NCBI GenBank assembly: GCA_026399025.1
Contig: JAPLRU010000111.1
Span: 1 to 64,000, forward strand
DNA: 64,000 nucleotides
Direction of reading: 5' to 3'
Source: Methylobacter sp.
GTDB lineage: Bacteria > Pseudomonadota > Gammaproteobacteria > Methylococcales > Methylomonadaceae
In this document: in pieces, positions 20,069-28,738 of the stretch
Layout: each line of letters opens with the position of its first letter
Numbering within the stretch: the stretch's first letter is position 1
Made by a program: the position numbers and the translations under genes
Notes under the pieces: model-generated
Seen by the model: the letters and a program-made list of their open reading frames with translations, nothing else
What the model was told of the DNA's origin: nothing
The model's database searches: none

Positions 20069-21835
20069 CTACCAATCGTTGGCGTCGCCACGAGTTGGGT
20101 TGCCGCGCTGTCCGTATTGATATTTAAATTTACGCTTTAATAAGCCGGCCGGATCGTCGGGTATTCTTTTCAACCATTGCTCGTTAGCTTGCTGTTGTTC
20201 ATTCAAAGGTTGGATGTCGGCGGGCGCTTGTTCTTTGCCTTGCTGCTTGGCTGCGTCTTTATCCTGTTCGGCTTGCTCGGCTTCCGGTTTCTTTTCATCG
20301 GCTTTATTTTGCGGTTGATTTTCCGGGGATTGTTGTTGCTCGGATTGCTTTTGCTCAGGTTTTTGTTCGGGCTTTTCCCCGGTTTTATTTTGATCCGATT
20401 TTTGTTGATCGGATTGGTCACCTTCCTTGCTTTGCTGAGAATCCTCCTGTTGTTTATTGTCTTGTTGCGGATTTTGCTGTTTTTGTTTGTCCAGGGCTTT
20501 TTCTACGATTTCCTTATTATATTTGGCGTCGCTATCGTTAGGATTAGCAGCCAGCGCTTGTTCATAAGCTTTTAAAGCGTCTTCCAGCTGACCGGCCTGC
20601 GCCAACGCATTGCCTTGATTGTAAGCGGACTTGCTGTCTTTCAGATTTTCCAGAGCCTTATCATATTGGCCGGCCTTGTAATACGCCGCGGCTTTCCAAT
20701 CCGGGTTTTGAAACTGCTCCGCCGCTTTGGCGAAATCCTGTTTGTTATAAGCCTGTTGCGCTTGTTGATCCGGGCTCTGCCACAAATCCTGCCAACCCAA
20801 CGCGTAACTGTTTTTAGGCAAGGGCAGCATCAGCAATAAAGCAAAACATAACAGACCTTTTCTGAACATCAGCGCCGCTAAAGGCAAAACCGGCAACAAC
20901 AGCCAAGGGCCCTTATCCGCCCATTGATCCAGCAACAAATTGTTGTTGGCTTGGCCGGGTTGCTGCGCCGATTGATTGAGGGTCGCCGGCAGGTTCTGAA
21001 TATCGGTATCGTTTGCCGTTAAGGTTTGATAGACGCCCTTCCCTGCCTGCGCCAGTTCGGCCAATTCGCCGACATTTAATTTAGGCACCACAATATTGCC
21101 TAATTGATCTTTAACGAAGCCGCCTTCGGGTAACGCGATCGGTGCGCCGTTATCGGTTCCGACGCCCAATACCGACAGCTGATAATGATCCAGCGCTTTT
21201 ACTGCCGCCAAGGTTTTATCTCCATCAACGCCGTCGGTGACCAACAAAATTTGGCCTTTTTGCAGCCCCGCCTGTTTGAACAGCTGCACGGCTTTTTCCA
21301 GCGCCAATGCAGCGTTACTGCCTTGACTCGGCATAATGTCGGTGTTTAATGCCGACAACTGGCTGTCTATAGTCTCGGTATCGTCGGTCAGCGGCGTTAC
21401 CGTAAAAGCGTCGCCGGCATAAACCAGCAACGCGGTTTGGCCGTCTTTACGCTGCTTTAAAATATCGGCGATTTTATAGCGCGCCATAATCAAGCGACTG
21501 GGTTTAATATCGGCCGCATCCATCGAAACAGACAAATCCAACACGATCACCAACGCCGAATCGTTTCTAAAGACCGGCGACGGCAAGTGCTGCCAAGTCG
21601 GCCCGGCCAATGCAATAATCGTCAGTAACGCGGCGACGGCTGCTGCGGTTAACGGTCGGCGATTTTGCTTAAGCGTTTTTTTCTGCAATAGATAAGGTAA
21701 CAGGGCCGCATCGCACACCGCCGACCAATTGCCTTGAGCCGGCTTATTTCTGAGCATTAAAGCCAAAATCGCCAGATAAGGGATAAGCGCGGCCAGCCAG
21801 TACGGCCTGATAAAATGAAAATCGCCGATAGTCAT
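20069..21835 (-). CDS. BatB/BatC-like von Willebrand factor A and TPR membrane protein
   Basis: About 588 residues. An N-terminal membrane region (residues 1-65) precedes a vWA domain with an intact MIDAS (DLSVSMDAAD, and VTDGVDG). A further membrane segment lies near residues 305-345. TPR repeats follow (about 365-460: DFAKAAEQFQNPDWKAAAYYKAG and NALAQAGQLEDALKAYEQAL). The tail (about 465-575) is a highly polar Gln/Lys/Glu repeat-like region. It therefore fuses what are separate BatB and BatC proteins in Bacteroides aerotolerance operons. ATG 21835 overlaps the batA-like stop in an ATGA junction, so an upstream in-frame start is unlikely. Role: probably an envelope complex driven by the MoxR ATPase; substrate unknown. 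Confidence 0.85.
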   Translation of the reverse strand: MTIGDFHFIRPYWLAALIPYLAILALMLRNKPAQGNWSAVCDAALLPYLLQKKTLKQNRRPLTAAAVAALLTIIALAGPTWQHLPSPVFRNDSALVIVLDLSVSMDAADIKPSRLIMARYKIADILKQRKDGQTALLVYAGDAFTVTPLTDDTETIDSQLSALNTDIMPSQGSNAALALEKAVQLFKQAGLQKGQILLVTDGVDGDKTLAAVKALDHYQLSVLGVGTDNGAPIALPEGGFVKDQLGNIVVPKLNVGELAELAQAGKGVYQTLTANDTDIQNLPATLNQSAQQPGQANNNLLLDQWADKGPWLLLPVLPLAALMFRKGLLCFALLLMLPLPKNSYALGWQDLWQSPDQQAQQAYNKQDFAKAAEQFQNPDWKAAAYYKAGQYDKALENLKDSKSAYNQGNALAQAGQLEDALKAYEQALAANPNDSDAKYNKEIVEKALDKQKQQNPQQDNKQQEDSQQSKEGDQSDQQKSDQNKTGEKPEQKPEQKQSEQQQSPENQPQNKADEKKPEAEQAEQDKDAAKQQGKEQAPADIQPLNEQQQANEQWLKRIPDDPAGLLKRKFKYQYGQRGNPTRGDANDW

Positions 21836-22812
21836 GATAAACGCACCTTGGATAACGCAATAATCGCCGCCAACGCTAATGCCGGCGACAACGGCCAAAA
21901 ATACAGTTCGCTGCGCGGCCTGAAATATTGCTTGTCTTTTTCAACCGGTTCCAGCTCGTCCAGTCTCATATAGATATTATTCAGTTCATCGGTATTTCTG
22001 GCCCGGTAATAGTGACCGCCGGTGCTTTCGGCAATCTTGATCAAGGTTTTTTCATCCAAATCAACCGAAGGATTGATTTTACGGTTGCCGAAAAAACTGC
22101 GCACGATCATTTCATCGGCGCCGATGCCGACGGTGTAAATTTTCAAATGGTTGGCGGCGGCCAATTCGGCGGCTTTTAACGGTGAGACTTCACCGGCGGT
22201 GTTGGCCCCATCCGTCATCAGCACCAAAACCCGGCTGTCGGCCTGCTCGTCTTTAAGGCGTTTGACCGCCAAACCGATCGCGTCGCCTATCGCGGTATTA
22301 TCTCCGGCAAGGCCGATGACCGCCTCGTTCAATAAAGTCATGACCGTTTTGCGGTCAAAAGTTAAAGGGGTTTGCAGATAAGCCTGAGTGCCGAACAGAA
22401 TAAGCCCCACTCTATCGCCGACACGCCGGTTGATAAAATCGGCGGCGACCCCTTTGGCCGCGGTCAGTCGGTCAACAGGGCGCTTGTTAATAAAAAAATC
22501 CTGTTCTTCCATACTGCCGGACAAATCCACCGCCAGCATTAAATCCCGTCCGCTGACCGCCTGTTCAATCGGCTCGCCCAGCCATTGCGGCCGGGCGCAA
22601 GCGATGATCAATAACAGCCAGGCAATAATCGCCGCCAATAACCGCCACTGTTGGGTTTGGGGGACGGCTCGGGTTTGGGCTTCGGAAAAATCCTCCAGAA
22701 ACGGGACTTTTAATGCCGCCTGTTCTACCGGCATTTTCGCCGGAAGCAGCCAACGGACCAATAAAGGCAAGGGTAAAGCGGCCAATAGCCAAGGCCATTC
22801 AAAGTGAATCAT
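21832..22812 (-). CDS. BatA-like von Willebrand factor A membrane protein
   Basis: 326 residues. Two N-terminal membrane segments (FEWPWLLAALPLPLLVRWLL and LLAAIIAWLLLIIACARP), a central vWA domain with MIDAS residues in DLSGSMEEQDF and MTDGANTAGE, and a C-terminal membrane segment. This is the standard BatA layout, with the vWA domain in the periplasm. It shares ATGA overlaps with both neighbours, so it is translationally coupled to the DUF4381 gene upstream and the vWA-TPR gene downstream. The operon moxR-DUF58-DUF4381-batA-batB is widespread; a chaperone-like role with MoxR is inferred from the family. Confidence 0.9.
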   Translation of the reverse strand: MIHFEWPWLLAALPLPLLVRWLLPAKMPVEQAALKVPFLEDFSEAQTRAVPQTQQWRLLAAIIAWLLLIIACARPQWLGEPIEQAVSGRDLMLAVDLSGSMEEQDFFINKRPVDRLTAAKGVAADFINRRVGDRVGLILFGTQAYLQTPLTFDRKTVMTLLNEAVIGLAGDNTAIGDAIGLAVKRLKDEQADSRVLVLMTDGANTAGEVSPLKAAELAAANHLKIYTVGIGADEMIVRSFFGNRKINPSVDLDEKTLIKIAESTGGHYYRARNTDELNNIYMRLDELEPVEKDKQYFRPRSELYFWPLSPALALAAIIALSKVRLS

Positions 22813-23279
22813 GATTTTTTCTGGGATTTAAGCCAGTCTTTGCAAAGATCGATTAATTGGGAAATTTCCGCTTCGGTGGGCGGCGTTTTTCGATAAGGCG
22901 CTTCGGCCAGCAATTGACCGATGCCTTCGCTAAACGGCGCGCCTTTTAGCGAATTGTCGAGGAACGCCAGCCATTGCCGTCCGGTTAAACCGGCGGCTTT
23001 TGCACGGGGCGATGTGCTAATCGCGACCCGTCTGATCAACACCGAAAGGTCGCATAATTTTTGAAAGTTGTCCCGCGTTGGGTCTGTTTTGATCTGCGCC
23101 AGTAGCTTGTCGGCGGTTTTAATCGCGGTTTTACGGGTCAGTTTTTTATAAAGCCAGACCAGCAAAATAACCAGCAGCGGAATCGATACCGCCAAAATCC
23201 ACCAACCGATAGCCGGAGGCCACCAGCCTATGGCTTCGGGTAGGTGTGTGTCTTTAAGCGGGAGTTCGGTGGCTTGCAT
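22809..23279 (-). CDS. DUF4381 membrane protein of the MoxR/Bat operon
   Basis: 156 residues. A single membrane segment near residues 20-45 (PAIGWWILAVSIPLLVILLVWLY) follows a short N-terminus with the characteristic L-P-E-A-I-G-W-W-P-P motif, and the rest is a soluble helical domain with KLCDLSVLIRRVAI and GLTGRQWLAFLD. These are the hallmarks of DUF4381, regularly encoded between the DUF58 and BatA genes. Function is unknown. Here it is separated from the DUF58 gene by an inserted toxin-antitoxin pair. Confidence 0.88.
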   Translation of the reverse strand: MQATELPLKDTHLPEAIGWWPPAIGWWILAVSIPLLVILLVWLYKKLTRKTAIKTADKLLAQIKTDPTRDNFQKLCDLSVLIRRVAISTSPRAKAAGLTGRQWLAFLDNSLKGAPFSEGIGQLLAEAPYRKTPPTEAEISQLIDLCKDWLKSQKKS

Positions 23280-23348
23280 GTTTCGGTTTCGGTTTATTAA
23301 GCATTTGTACTTGTTATGCGTTATCCCGTACGACGGGAGACATAAAAG

Positions 23349-23749
23349 TTATAGGGGGGAGATACACGGAATAAGCTGAGTACCGTTTTTACGATAAACG
23401 TTAAAATCACTGTCTACTGTTAGAATTAGGCTTTGGGGATAGTTTTCAGCTAACCGAACAAGACATCCATCCGCTAATGACATAGGGACATCGCTATATT
23501 TTTTCAATAGTGCATTACATCTTGCAAGCAAAAGGGTAACGATAACACCCCTTTTTCCAGCCATTGCAATAATAAATTAGCTTGTTGATAGGGTCTAAGT
23601 AAAAAACAAGCTTCGGAAATGACCGCTTCGCAAGTTAATAAGGGCGGTTGAATATCGGCAAACTGTTGAATGGCCCACTGATGATAATGGTCATTTTTAT
23701 TGATAACGGCAACCAACACTCCCGTATCCACAATCACTTGTTGTTTCAT
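23349..23749 (-). pseudogene. PIN-domain toxin (VapC-like), frameshifted
   Basis: A PIN-family ribonuclease toxin split over two frames. The first part (23749 to 23504) begins MKQQVIVDTGVLVAVINKND with the first catalytic aspartate and an acidic residue in CEAVISEACFLL, and derails after LEKGVLSLPFCLQD. The second part, in another frame, continues CNALLKKYSDVPMSLADG CLVRLAE and VDSDFNVYRKNG with the remaining acidic residues, ending at 23349. A one- or four-base loss near 23506-23514 explains the break. Either the toxin has been inactivated or the sequence has an error. It overlaps its antitoxin gene by 4 bases. Confidence 0.8.
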
Positions 23750-23991
23750 TCACCATAGCCTTTTAAATACGTCGGATTTGACGATAAATCATCAGGGGCA
23801 TTAACGATAGCGCCGACATCCGCCTGAATCAAATCTAGACAAGAGAGAGCGTTGCCTTCTGCATCGGCTTGATTTTCATCATCGCTTAGCACAATAATTT
23901 TTACTTTTTTACCCTCATGCCAATGCCGATAGGCACGCGGCAAATGGATAATACCTTCGTTAAGTTGTGCTTCAAATTCTATGGCTTGCAT
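23746..23991 (-). CDS. Antitoxin of a VapBC-like toxin-antitoxin pair
   Basis: 81 residues, starting MQAIEFEAQLNEGIIHLP. The N-terminal half looks like a small DNA-binding/Phd or AbrB-like strand pair of the kind found in proteins preceding PIN toxins (EAQLNEGIIHLPRAYRHWHEGKKVKIIVL), the C-terminal half is acidic and probably binds the toxin. It overlaps the downstream PIN gene in an ATGA junction. The pair lies inside the moxR-DUF58/DUF4381-bat operon, 39 bases after the DUF58 stop. The family identity is inferred from size and position. Confidence 0.7.
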   Translation of the reverse strand: MQAIEFEAQLNEGIIHLPRAYRHWHEGKKVKIIVLSDDENQADAEGNALSCLDLIQADVGAIVNAPDDLSSNPTYLKGYGE

Positions 23992-24030
23992 GAAGTTTCC
24001 CGGTGGGTAGGGTGGCGTTGTTTAATGATT

Positions 24031-24975
24031 CTATCTTAAACGTTGTATCGGATCGTCTGTGGTGCTGCATTGAATAAAGCCCAAGCCCATTTTTTTGGCT
24101 ATTTGCGCCAATCGATCCTGCCGCTCGGCAAACTGCCTGTGGTAGTTTAAGAGCCGTTGCCGATCAGAGGTGTCGATAACCACATCCCGTTCAGCTCCTG
24201 TTCCGGAGGCGCCATCCATCGCGATAAAACGGTAGCGGCCTTTTTCCGGCAAATGGCTTTCCAACGGATCATAGACAAAAATCAACACGACCTCGCAATG
24301 CCGCGACAGCTTCGCCAGATAGCTTTCAACGGAGTCGTTAACGCCGCGAAAATCACTGACGATATAAACCAAGCTGCCGGGGCGGGCGTGTTGCATTAGC
24401 CTTGCCAACACTTGCTCCAGCGTAATCGTCGCTTGCTCTACGCGATTAAAACCTTCCGGGCTACTGATCGCGTTTAAAAGCCGCAATACAGCATGTTTGC
24501 CATTTTGCGGCTTTAATTCACGGCAGCCGGTGTGGGTGAATATCTGCCCGCCGATTCTGTCGCCATGATGTTGGGCCGCCCACGCCAGCAAACCGGCAAG
24601 TTTGGCGGCCAATACCGATTTAAAAACGCCGCGTGTCGCAAAATGCATCGCCGGACGGTTATCCAGGGAGATGAATACCGGCCTTTCCCGTTCTTCGCGG
24701 AACATCTTGGTGTGGGGTTTATCGGTGCGCGCGGTAACCCGCCAATCGATACTGCGTATGTCATCGCCCGCTTGATAAATTCTGGCTTCTTCAAATTCCA
24801 TGCCGCGGCCCTTAAACCGGGACACGTAACCGCCGCTTTGTCCGGCTCGTATCGCGGAATGTTTCAAGTTTAATCCAGCCGCAGGTTTGGCTAAATCGAC
24901 CAGCGTCTTTAATGACACTGAAACCAATTCGTCGGCTGTTGAGCTGACCGGATCTGCCTGTTTAGCAAAAAACAT
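24031..24975 (-). CDS. DUF58 domain protein of the MoxR operon
   Basis: 314 residues, cytoplasmic. The DUF58 signature is clear: YQAGDDIRSIDWRVTARTDKPHTKMFREERERPVFISLD near residues 70-110, followed by a vWA-like fold. Proteins of this type are regularly encoded directly after moxR and are thought to act with it. ATG 24975 overlaps the moxR TGA by one base (TGATG), so it is translationally coupled; a TTG one codon earlier is possible. Residues 1-20 are variable. Confidence 0.92.
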   Translation of the reverse strand: MFFAKQADPVSSTADELVSVSLKTLVDLAKPAAGLNLKHSAIRAGQSGGYVSRFKGRGMEFEEARIYQAGDDIRSIDWRVTARTDKPHTKMFREERERPVFISLDNRPAMHFATRGVFKSVLAAKLAGLLAWAAQHHGDRIGGQIFTHTGCRELKPQNGKHAVLRLLNAISSPEGFNRVEQATITLEQVLARLMQHARPGSLVYIVSDFRGVNDSVESYLAKLSRHCEVVLIFVYDPLESHLPEKGRYRFIAMDGASGTGAERDVVIDTSDRQRLLNYHRQFAERQDRLAQIAKKMGLGFIQCSTTDDPIQRLR

Positions 24976-25967
24976 CAAGGCACCGCAACTCGGGCAATCA
25001 ATTGTTTAATAAAATGATCGGTGGTAATGCCTTCCGCCTCGGCCTCGTAAGACAGGATCAAACGATGCCGCAACACATCAAAAGCCATCTCCTGAATATC
25101 TTCGGGGCTGACGAAATCGCGTTGCGCCAGCCAGGCTTTGGCTCTGGAACAACGATCCAGCGCTATGCTGGCTCTGGGACTGGCGCCGTATTGCAGCCAA
25201 GCGGCCAAATCTTGCCCGTAAGCCGCCGGGTTACGGGTCGCCAGAATAATTTGCAGCAAATAGTTTTCAAGGCTTTCCGCCATATGTAAATCCAGCACTT
25301 CATTGCGCGCCGCAAACAAAGTCTTTTGTTCGATCGGTTCGTAATGATCGCCTTTTTTTACCGAATCGGAACGCGCTTCCGCTCTGGCCAAATGCAAAAT
25401 GCTTTTTTCATGTTCCGCTTTCGGATAATCGATTTTTACATGCAGTAAAAACCGGTCCAACTGCGCTTCCGGCAACGGATAAGTGCCTTCCTGCTCGATA
25501 GGGTTTTGCGTCGCCATCACCATAAACAATTTCGGCAAGGGGTAAGTCGCCTGACCTACGGTGATTTGCCGTTCGGCCATGGCTTCCAATAACGCCGCCT
25601 GGACTTTTGCCGGTGACCGGTTGATTTCATCGGCCAATATCAGGTTATGGAACAAAGGCCCTTTCTGGAATTCGAAGCTGCCTTGTTGCGGACGGTAAAT
25701 TTCAGTACCGGTCAAATCGGCCGGCAACAAATCGGGCGTGAACTGTACCCGGTGAAAATCGCCTTGTATGCCTTTGCTTAACACGTTGATGGCTCTGGTT
25801 TTGGCAAGGCCCGGAGCGCCTTCAACCAAAATATGGCCATCAGCCAACAAACCGATCAACATCCTTTCAACCAGCACATCCTGGCCGATAATTTCCTGAT
25901 TGATATAATTTTGTAACCGCCTTAAGGCCGGTTGGGCAGTGTTTTTAGTGCTGTTTTGTTCTGGCAT
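24975..25967 (-). CDS. MoxR-family AAA+ ATPase
   Basis: 330 residues. The MoxR family AAA+ features are intact: Walker A EGAPGLAKTRA near residue 55, the FTPDLLPADLTG motif near 80, Walker B LILADEINRSPAK near 110-122, sensor 1 ATQNPIEQEGTYPLPEAQLDRF and the C-terminal lid with GASPRASIAL. MoxR ATPases act as chaperones in maturation of other complexes and are coupled to vWA proteins; here the vWA partners are the two Bat-like proteins downstream. It is the first gene of its operon, and its promoter must lie in the DnaA-box-containing gap upstream. Confidence 0.94.
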   Translation of the reverse strand: MPEQNSTKNTAQPALRRLQNYINQEIIGQDVLVERMLIGLLADGHILVEGAPGLAKTRAINVLSKGIQGDFHRVQFTPDLLPADLTGTEIYRPQQGSFEFQKGPLFHNLILADEINRSPAKVQAALLEAMAERQITVGQATYPLPKLFMVMATQNPIEQEGTYPLPEAQLDRFLLHVKIDYPKAEHEKSILHLARAEARSDSVKKGDHYEPIEQKTLFAARNEVLDLHMAESLENYLLQIILATRNPAAYGQDLAAWLQYGASPRASIALDRCSRAKAWLAQRDFVSPEDIQEMAFDVLRHRLILSYEAEAEGITTDHFIKQLIARVAVP

Positions 25968-26451
25968 GACGATAGTTAATCCACACGACGAAAGATCGCC
26001 TATTTTATACAGATATGGCTCAAGGCGACATAGAGTAAAGCTGTTAAATAACTCGGTATAAGTTGTGGATCACGCTGTGGATAAATCTAAGCCTTTAGTT
26101 ATCCACAACTCGCGCACAAGATACGGAGGGTCTTAACCGCACTTTATTAAGTTAATCAAGTTTTTGATTTTATATATAAAAATAGACTTATCAACAGGTT
26201 TTTACTTAACTAATAGTAATAATATAGTTTTAAATTCTTTTAATTTGTTACTATTATTTTGCGACCAAGAGTTTTATCGTAGGATAGCCACCATCTGATA
26301 ATTTTAATTTATAAATCAAATGCTTATAAATAACCCCGCTTGTCTAAGTTTTTAAGTCACTGAAAATAAATATTTTTGTTTAAGTGAGTTTGTCCTGCTT
26401 TATCCCCTATACTCTCCAATCTGAAATTTACGCTGGAAAAACCGAGGAAAA
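25968..26451. other. Candidate replication origin (oriC-like gap)
   Basis: A 484-base gap between two divergent genes. It contains two perfect DnaA boxes (TGTGGATAA 26076-26084, TTATCCACA 26099-26107) and two one-mismatch boxes (TGTGGATCA 26064-26072, TTATCAACA 26188-26196) within 133 bases. A 10-bp inverted repeat AGTTGTGGAT/ATCCACAACT spans 26061-26110. An AT-rich tract with TTTTATATATAAAAATAG (about 26165-26185) and long A/T-rich sequence to 26260 follow, as expected for an unwinding element. Flanking genes diverge. The alternative is a DnaA-regulated promoter region. Confidence 0.55.
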
Positions 26452-27027
26452 ATGAGAATTACACTGTTTATTTTAGGAAGTCTTTTTTCTGTGGGCGCTT
26501 TTGCGGGAATTTATAAATGCACCGACGTTAACGGTAAAACGGATTACCAAGCAAAGCCTTGCGATCCCGAACATAAAACCGTACAAATCAATGTTAAAAC
26601 CGGAAGCTCTACCGACACATCGGATCAAGAAAAACAAAACCAGGATGTGGCTGAAAAAGAACAAGCGGAAAAGCTTGAACAGGAACTGCTGTTAAAGAAA
26701 CAAGCCCAGCTTAAACAAGATGCGATGAGCGAAAGTGCAAAAAATCAGTTTCTTATAAAAAATAATCCTGAGAAGTTTTCAGCGTTTTCTATTCCGCCTT
26801 ATGATCCCGAGCAATTACCCGATTTGCTTAAAAATTACCAAGCCAGACTCCCTGATATTGAACGCTTAAGAAGACAAGCCGCGGAAAAAGCCTTGGTTTC
26901 AGGATCATGCACACGCGTTGAAGCTGTCGAATTGCACAGTAAAAGCACTAAGAAAGCATTGGTCTTTTCGGTCGATTGCAGCAGCGGAAAAAGTTTCTAT
27001 TTTACCGAGCAGGACTTGGCCGAGTAA
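26452..27027 (+). CDS. DUF4124 domain secreted protein
   Basis: 191 residues. A signal peptide of about 18 residues (MRITLFILGSLFSVGAFA) is followed directly by the DUF4124 motif IYKCTDVNGKTDYQAKPC, typical of small periplasmic proteins in proteobacteria. A charged coiled-coil stretch rich in Glu/Lys/Gln (about residues 60-100) comes next and the C-terminal part contains two more cysteines. SD-like GAGGAAAA lies before the start. The stop overlaps the start of the SDR gene (TAATG), so the two are co-transcribed. Function unknown. Confidence 0.85.
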   Translation: MRITLFILGSLFSVGAFAGIYKCTDVNGKTDYQAKPCDPEHKTVQINVKTGSSTDTSDQEKQNQDVAEKEQAEKLEQELLLKKQAQLKQDAMSESAKNQFLIKNNPEKFSAFSIPPYDPEQLPDLLKNYQARLPDIERLRRQAAEKALVSGSCTRVEAVELHSKSTKKALVFSVDCSSGKSFYFTEQDLAE

Positions 27028-27866
27028 TGGCGGCAATGAATCGACCGAAAACCATCTTAATCACCGGTTGTTCCAGCGGCATTGGTTACGCTACGGCGAT
27101 TGAATTAAAAAAACGCGGTCATTACGTTATCGCATCGGCAAGAAAGCCTGAAGACGTGTCCCGGCTGCAACAGGAAGGTTTTACCGCAATCCAACTGGAT
27201 TTAGCCGACACTGACAGCATTCAACAAGCGGTCGCTTTGGCGATTGAATTAACTAACGGAAAAATAGACGCGTTATTTAACAACGGCGCTTTTGGGCAGC
27301 CGGGCGCTGTGGAGGATTTAAGCCGCGACCTGCTCCGGTTTCAGTTTGAAACCAATCTGTTCGGCACCCATGAGTTGACTAATTTGATCCTGCCGTTGAT
27401 GCGTAGACAGGGGCACGGCCGGATTATTTACAACAGTTCGGTGTTGGGATTTGTCGCGATGACTTATCGGGGCGCTTATAATGCCGGCAAATTCGCACTG
27501 GAAGGCTTGGCCGATACTTTACGTCTGGAACTTCAAGGGACTAATATCCATATTTCGTTGATTGAACCTGGGCCTATCCTGAGCGATTTCAGGAAAAATG
27601 CGTTTGCTCTGTACAAGAAAAATATAGATCCAACGCACAGCTACCATAAGGAAACTTATAAAGTCATGGAAGCGCGCTTGCAAAAAGAAGGCGCGGCAGC
27701 GCCATTTACGTTACCCGCTCAAGCTGTTGCCGAAAAAGTTATCCACGCACTGGAAGCCAAGCGACCTAAGATACGTTATTACGTGACTTTTCCGACTTAT
27801 TTGTTTGCTTTTCTTAAACGTATCCTGCCGATGTCCTGGCTGGATTTTTTGCTTAAAAAGGTCTAA
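27027..27866 (+). CDS. Short-chain dehydrogenase/reductase
   Basis: 279 residues, a classical SDR with an N-terminal Rossmann fold: TGCSSGIGYATA (TGxxxGIG cofactor motif) near residue 11, NNGAFG (NNAG-like) near 87, catalytic Ser in YNSSVLG, and Tyr/Lys in YNAGK near 152. The ASARKPEDV segment with an Arg after the first beta strand suggests NADP(H) preference. The C-terminal extension ending FLKRILPMSWLDFLLKKV could associate with the membrane, as in several SDRs acting on retinol/lipid-like substrates. The substrate cannot be predicted. It sits between the DUF4124 and CPXCG genes in one transcript. Confidence 0.9.
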   Translation: MAAMNRPKTILITGCSSGIGYATAIELKKRGHYVIASARKPEDVSRLQQEGFTAIQLDLADTDSIQQAVALAIELTNGKIDALFNNGAFGQPGAVEDLSRDLLRFQFETNLFGTHELTNLILPLMRRQGHGRIIYNSSVLGFVAMTYRGAYNAGKFALEGLADTLRLELQGTNIHISLIEPGPILSDFRKNAFALYKKNIDPTHSYHKETYKVMEARLQKEGAAAPFTLPAQAVAEKVIHALEAKRPKIRYYVTFPTYLFAFLKRILPMSWLDFLLKKV

Positions 27867-27868
27867 TC

Positions 27869-28060
27869 ATGCATGAACTTGATGAAATCATTATCGTCTG
27901 TCCTTATTGCGGCGAATCGCTGGATGTCTTGGTCGATACGAGTTCCGGGCCGCAGCAATATTATGAAGATTGTTCGGTTTGTTGCAGACCGATTTTGTTT
28001 ATCTTATCCGAGGACGATGCAGGGGAAATGGTTATCGACGTCAAAAGGGATGACGAATAA
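27869..28060 (+). CDS. CPXCG-motif cysteine-rich protein
   Basis: 63 residues. It has CPYCGE near residue 11 and DCSVCCRPI near residue 34, giving two CxxC knuckles likely to bind zinc, plus an acidic tail. This matches the small CPXCG family found in many proteobacteria, whose function is unknown. It starts 3 bases after the SDR stop and is followed by a strong terminator at 28274. Confidence 0.9.
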   Translation: MHELDEIIIVCPYCGESLDVLVDTSSGPQQYYEDCSVCCRPILFILSEDDAGEMVIDVKRDDE

Positions 28061-28273
28061 GTCCGCGCTGAATTTTCCACCACTGTGAGAAAAGGTTTAG
28101 CGACTTATCGCTCGGGCTGTAACAGCTTTGCATGAGCCTCATTCGGAATGACGACATCACTGACTATCCGCTGACACCTTCGTGCAAAATGCCGGGCAAC
28201 GAAAAATGTTGTTAACTTCTTTAACTATCGGAATTGAAATTGAGTGTGTGGCATTGACTAGGCGTAGACAATA

Positions 28274-28307
28274 AAAAAGGGGGATTGGTGAGTCAATCCC
28301 CCTTTTT
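28274..28307. terminator. Bidirectional rho-independent terminator
   Basis: AAAAAGGGGGATTG pairs perfectly with CAATCCCCCTTTTT around a 6-base loop. The T run on one strand and A run on the other let it end both the plus-strand SDR/CPXCG transcript and the minus-strand secreted-protein transcript. Confidence 0.92.
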
Positions 28308-28327
28308 ATAAATCTTAAAAAATAGCC

Positions 28328-28738
28328 TTAGAAGCTAAGGTATATTTTTTTAAGCTCTTTAAACTTTTCAACAGCCGCAGTCATTGAGGCTTTTGATGCT
28401 GTAAGATCACCTTTGATTAAAGCCCCGCGAGCATCTTTAAGAAAACCGTTTGCTCTTTCCTTTTCTCTATTAACGGTAGCGCTCTCAATATGATTTAGTG
28501 CTTGTTTTGCTTCTTTCATTAGCTCTAAAACAGCATCGTTATTTGCGCCGGGAGTCAATGCTTGCAAAGCCGCGTCAGCTGCTTCGGCTGCTGCAATTGC
28601 TTCATCAAATGCAGCCTTAACACCTTCCGGTGTTTGGTTTTCTATTTTTCCTGCGGGCTTTGCCATCGCAGTAGGAGCCGTTGCGAGAAACGCAGTGCCA
28701 ATAAATAAAGCGATTGCTGATTTTTTCAATAAAGTCAT
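28328..28738 (-). CDS. Secreted helical protein, paralogue A
   Basis: 136 residues. A signal peptide with AMA cleavage site near residue 26 (TAFLATAPTAMA) precedes an all-helical mature part. Residues about 75-134 (DAVLELMKEAKQALNHIE, ERANGFLKDARGALIKGD, VEKFKELKKI) align with the divergent gene at 29115, which shares DALxxLIKEA, KANxxLKSAR and KKFEALKSL. No cysteines or recognised domain. Probably periplasmic or exported. Gene ends at a strong terminator. I do not recognise the family; it may be methanotroph-specific. Confidence 0.82.
   Translation of the reverse strand: MTLLKKSAIALFIGTAFLATAPTAMAKPAGKIENQTPEGVKAAFDEAIAAAEAADAALQALTPGANNDAVLELMKEAKQALNHIESATVNREKERANGFLKDARGALIKGDLTASKASMTAAVEKFKELKKIYLSF

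Noticed and set aside
20177-20575. Hydrophobic open frame opposite the Gln/Lys-rich tail of the vWA-TPR gene
   Set aside because: The Leu/Phe-rich translation is just the complement of Gln/Lys codons.
23746-23991. Antitoxin gene as unrelated housekeeping gene
   Set aside because: The overlap with the PIN gene and the acidic C-terminus make a toxin-antitoxin pair more likely.
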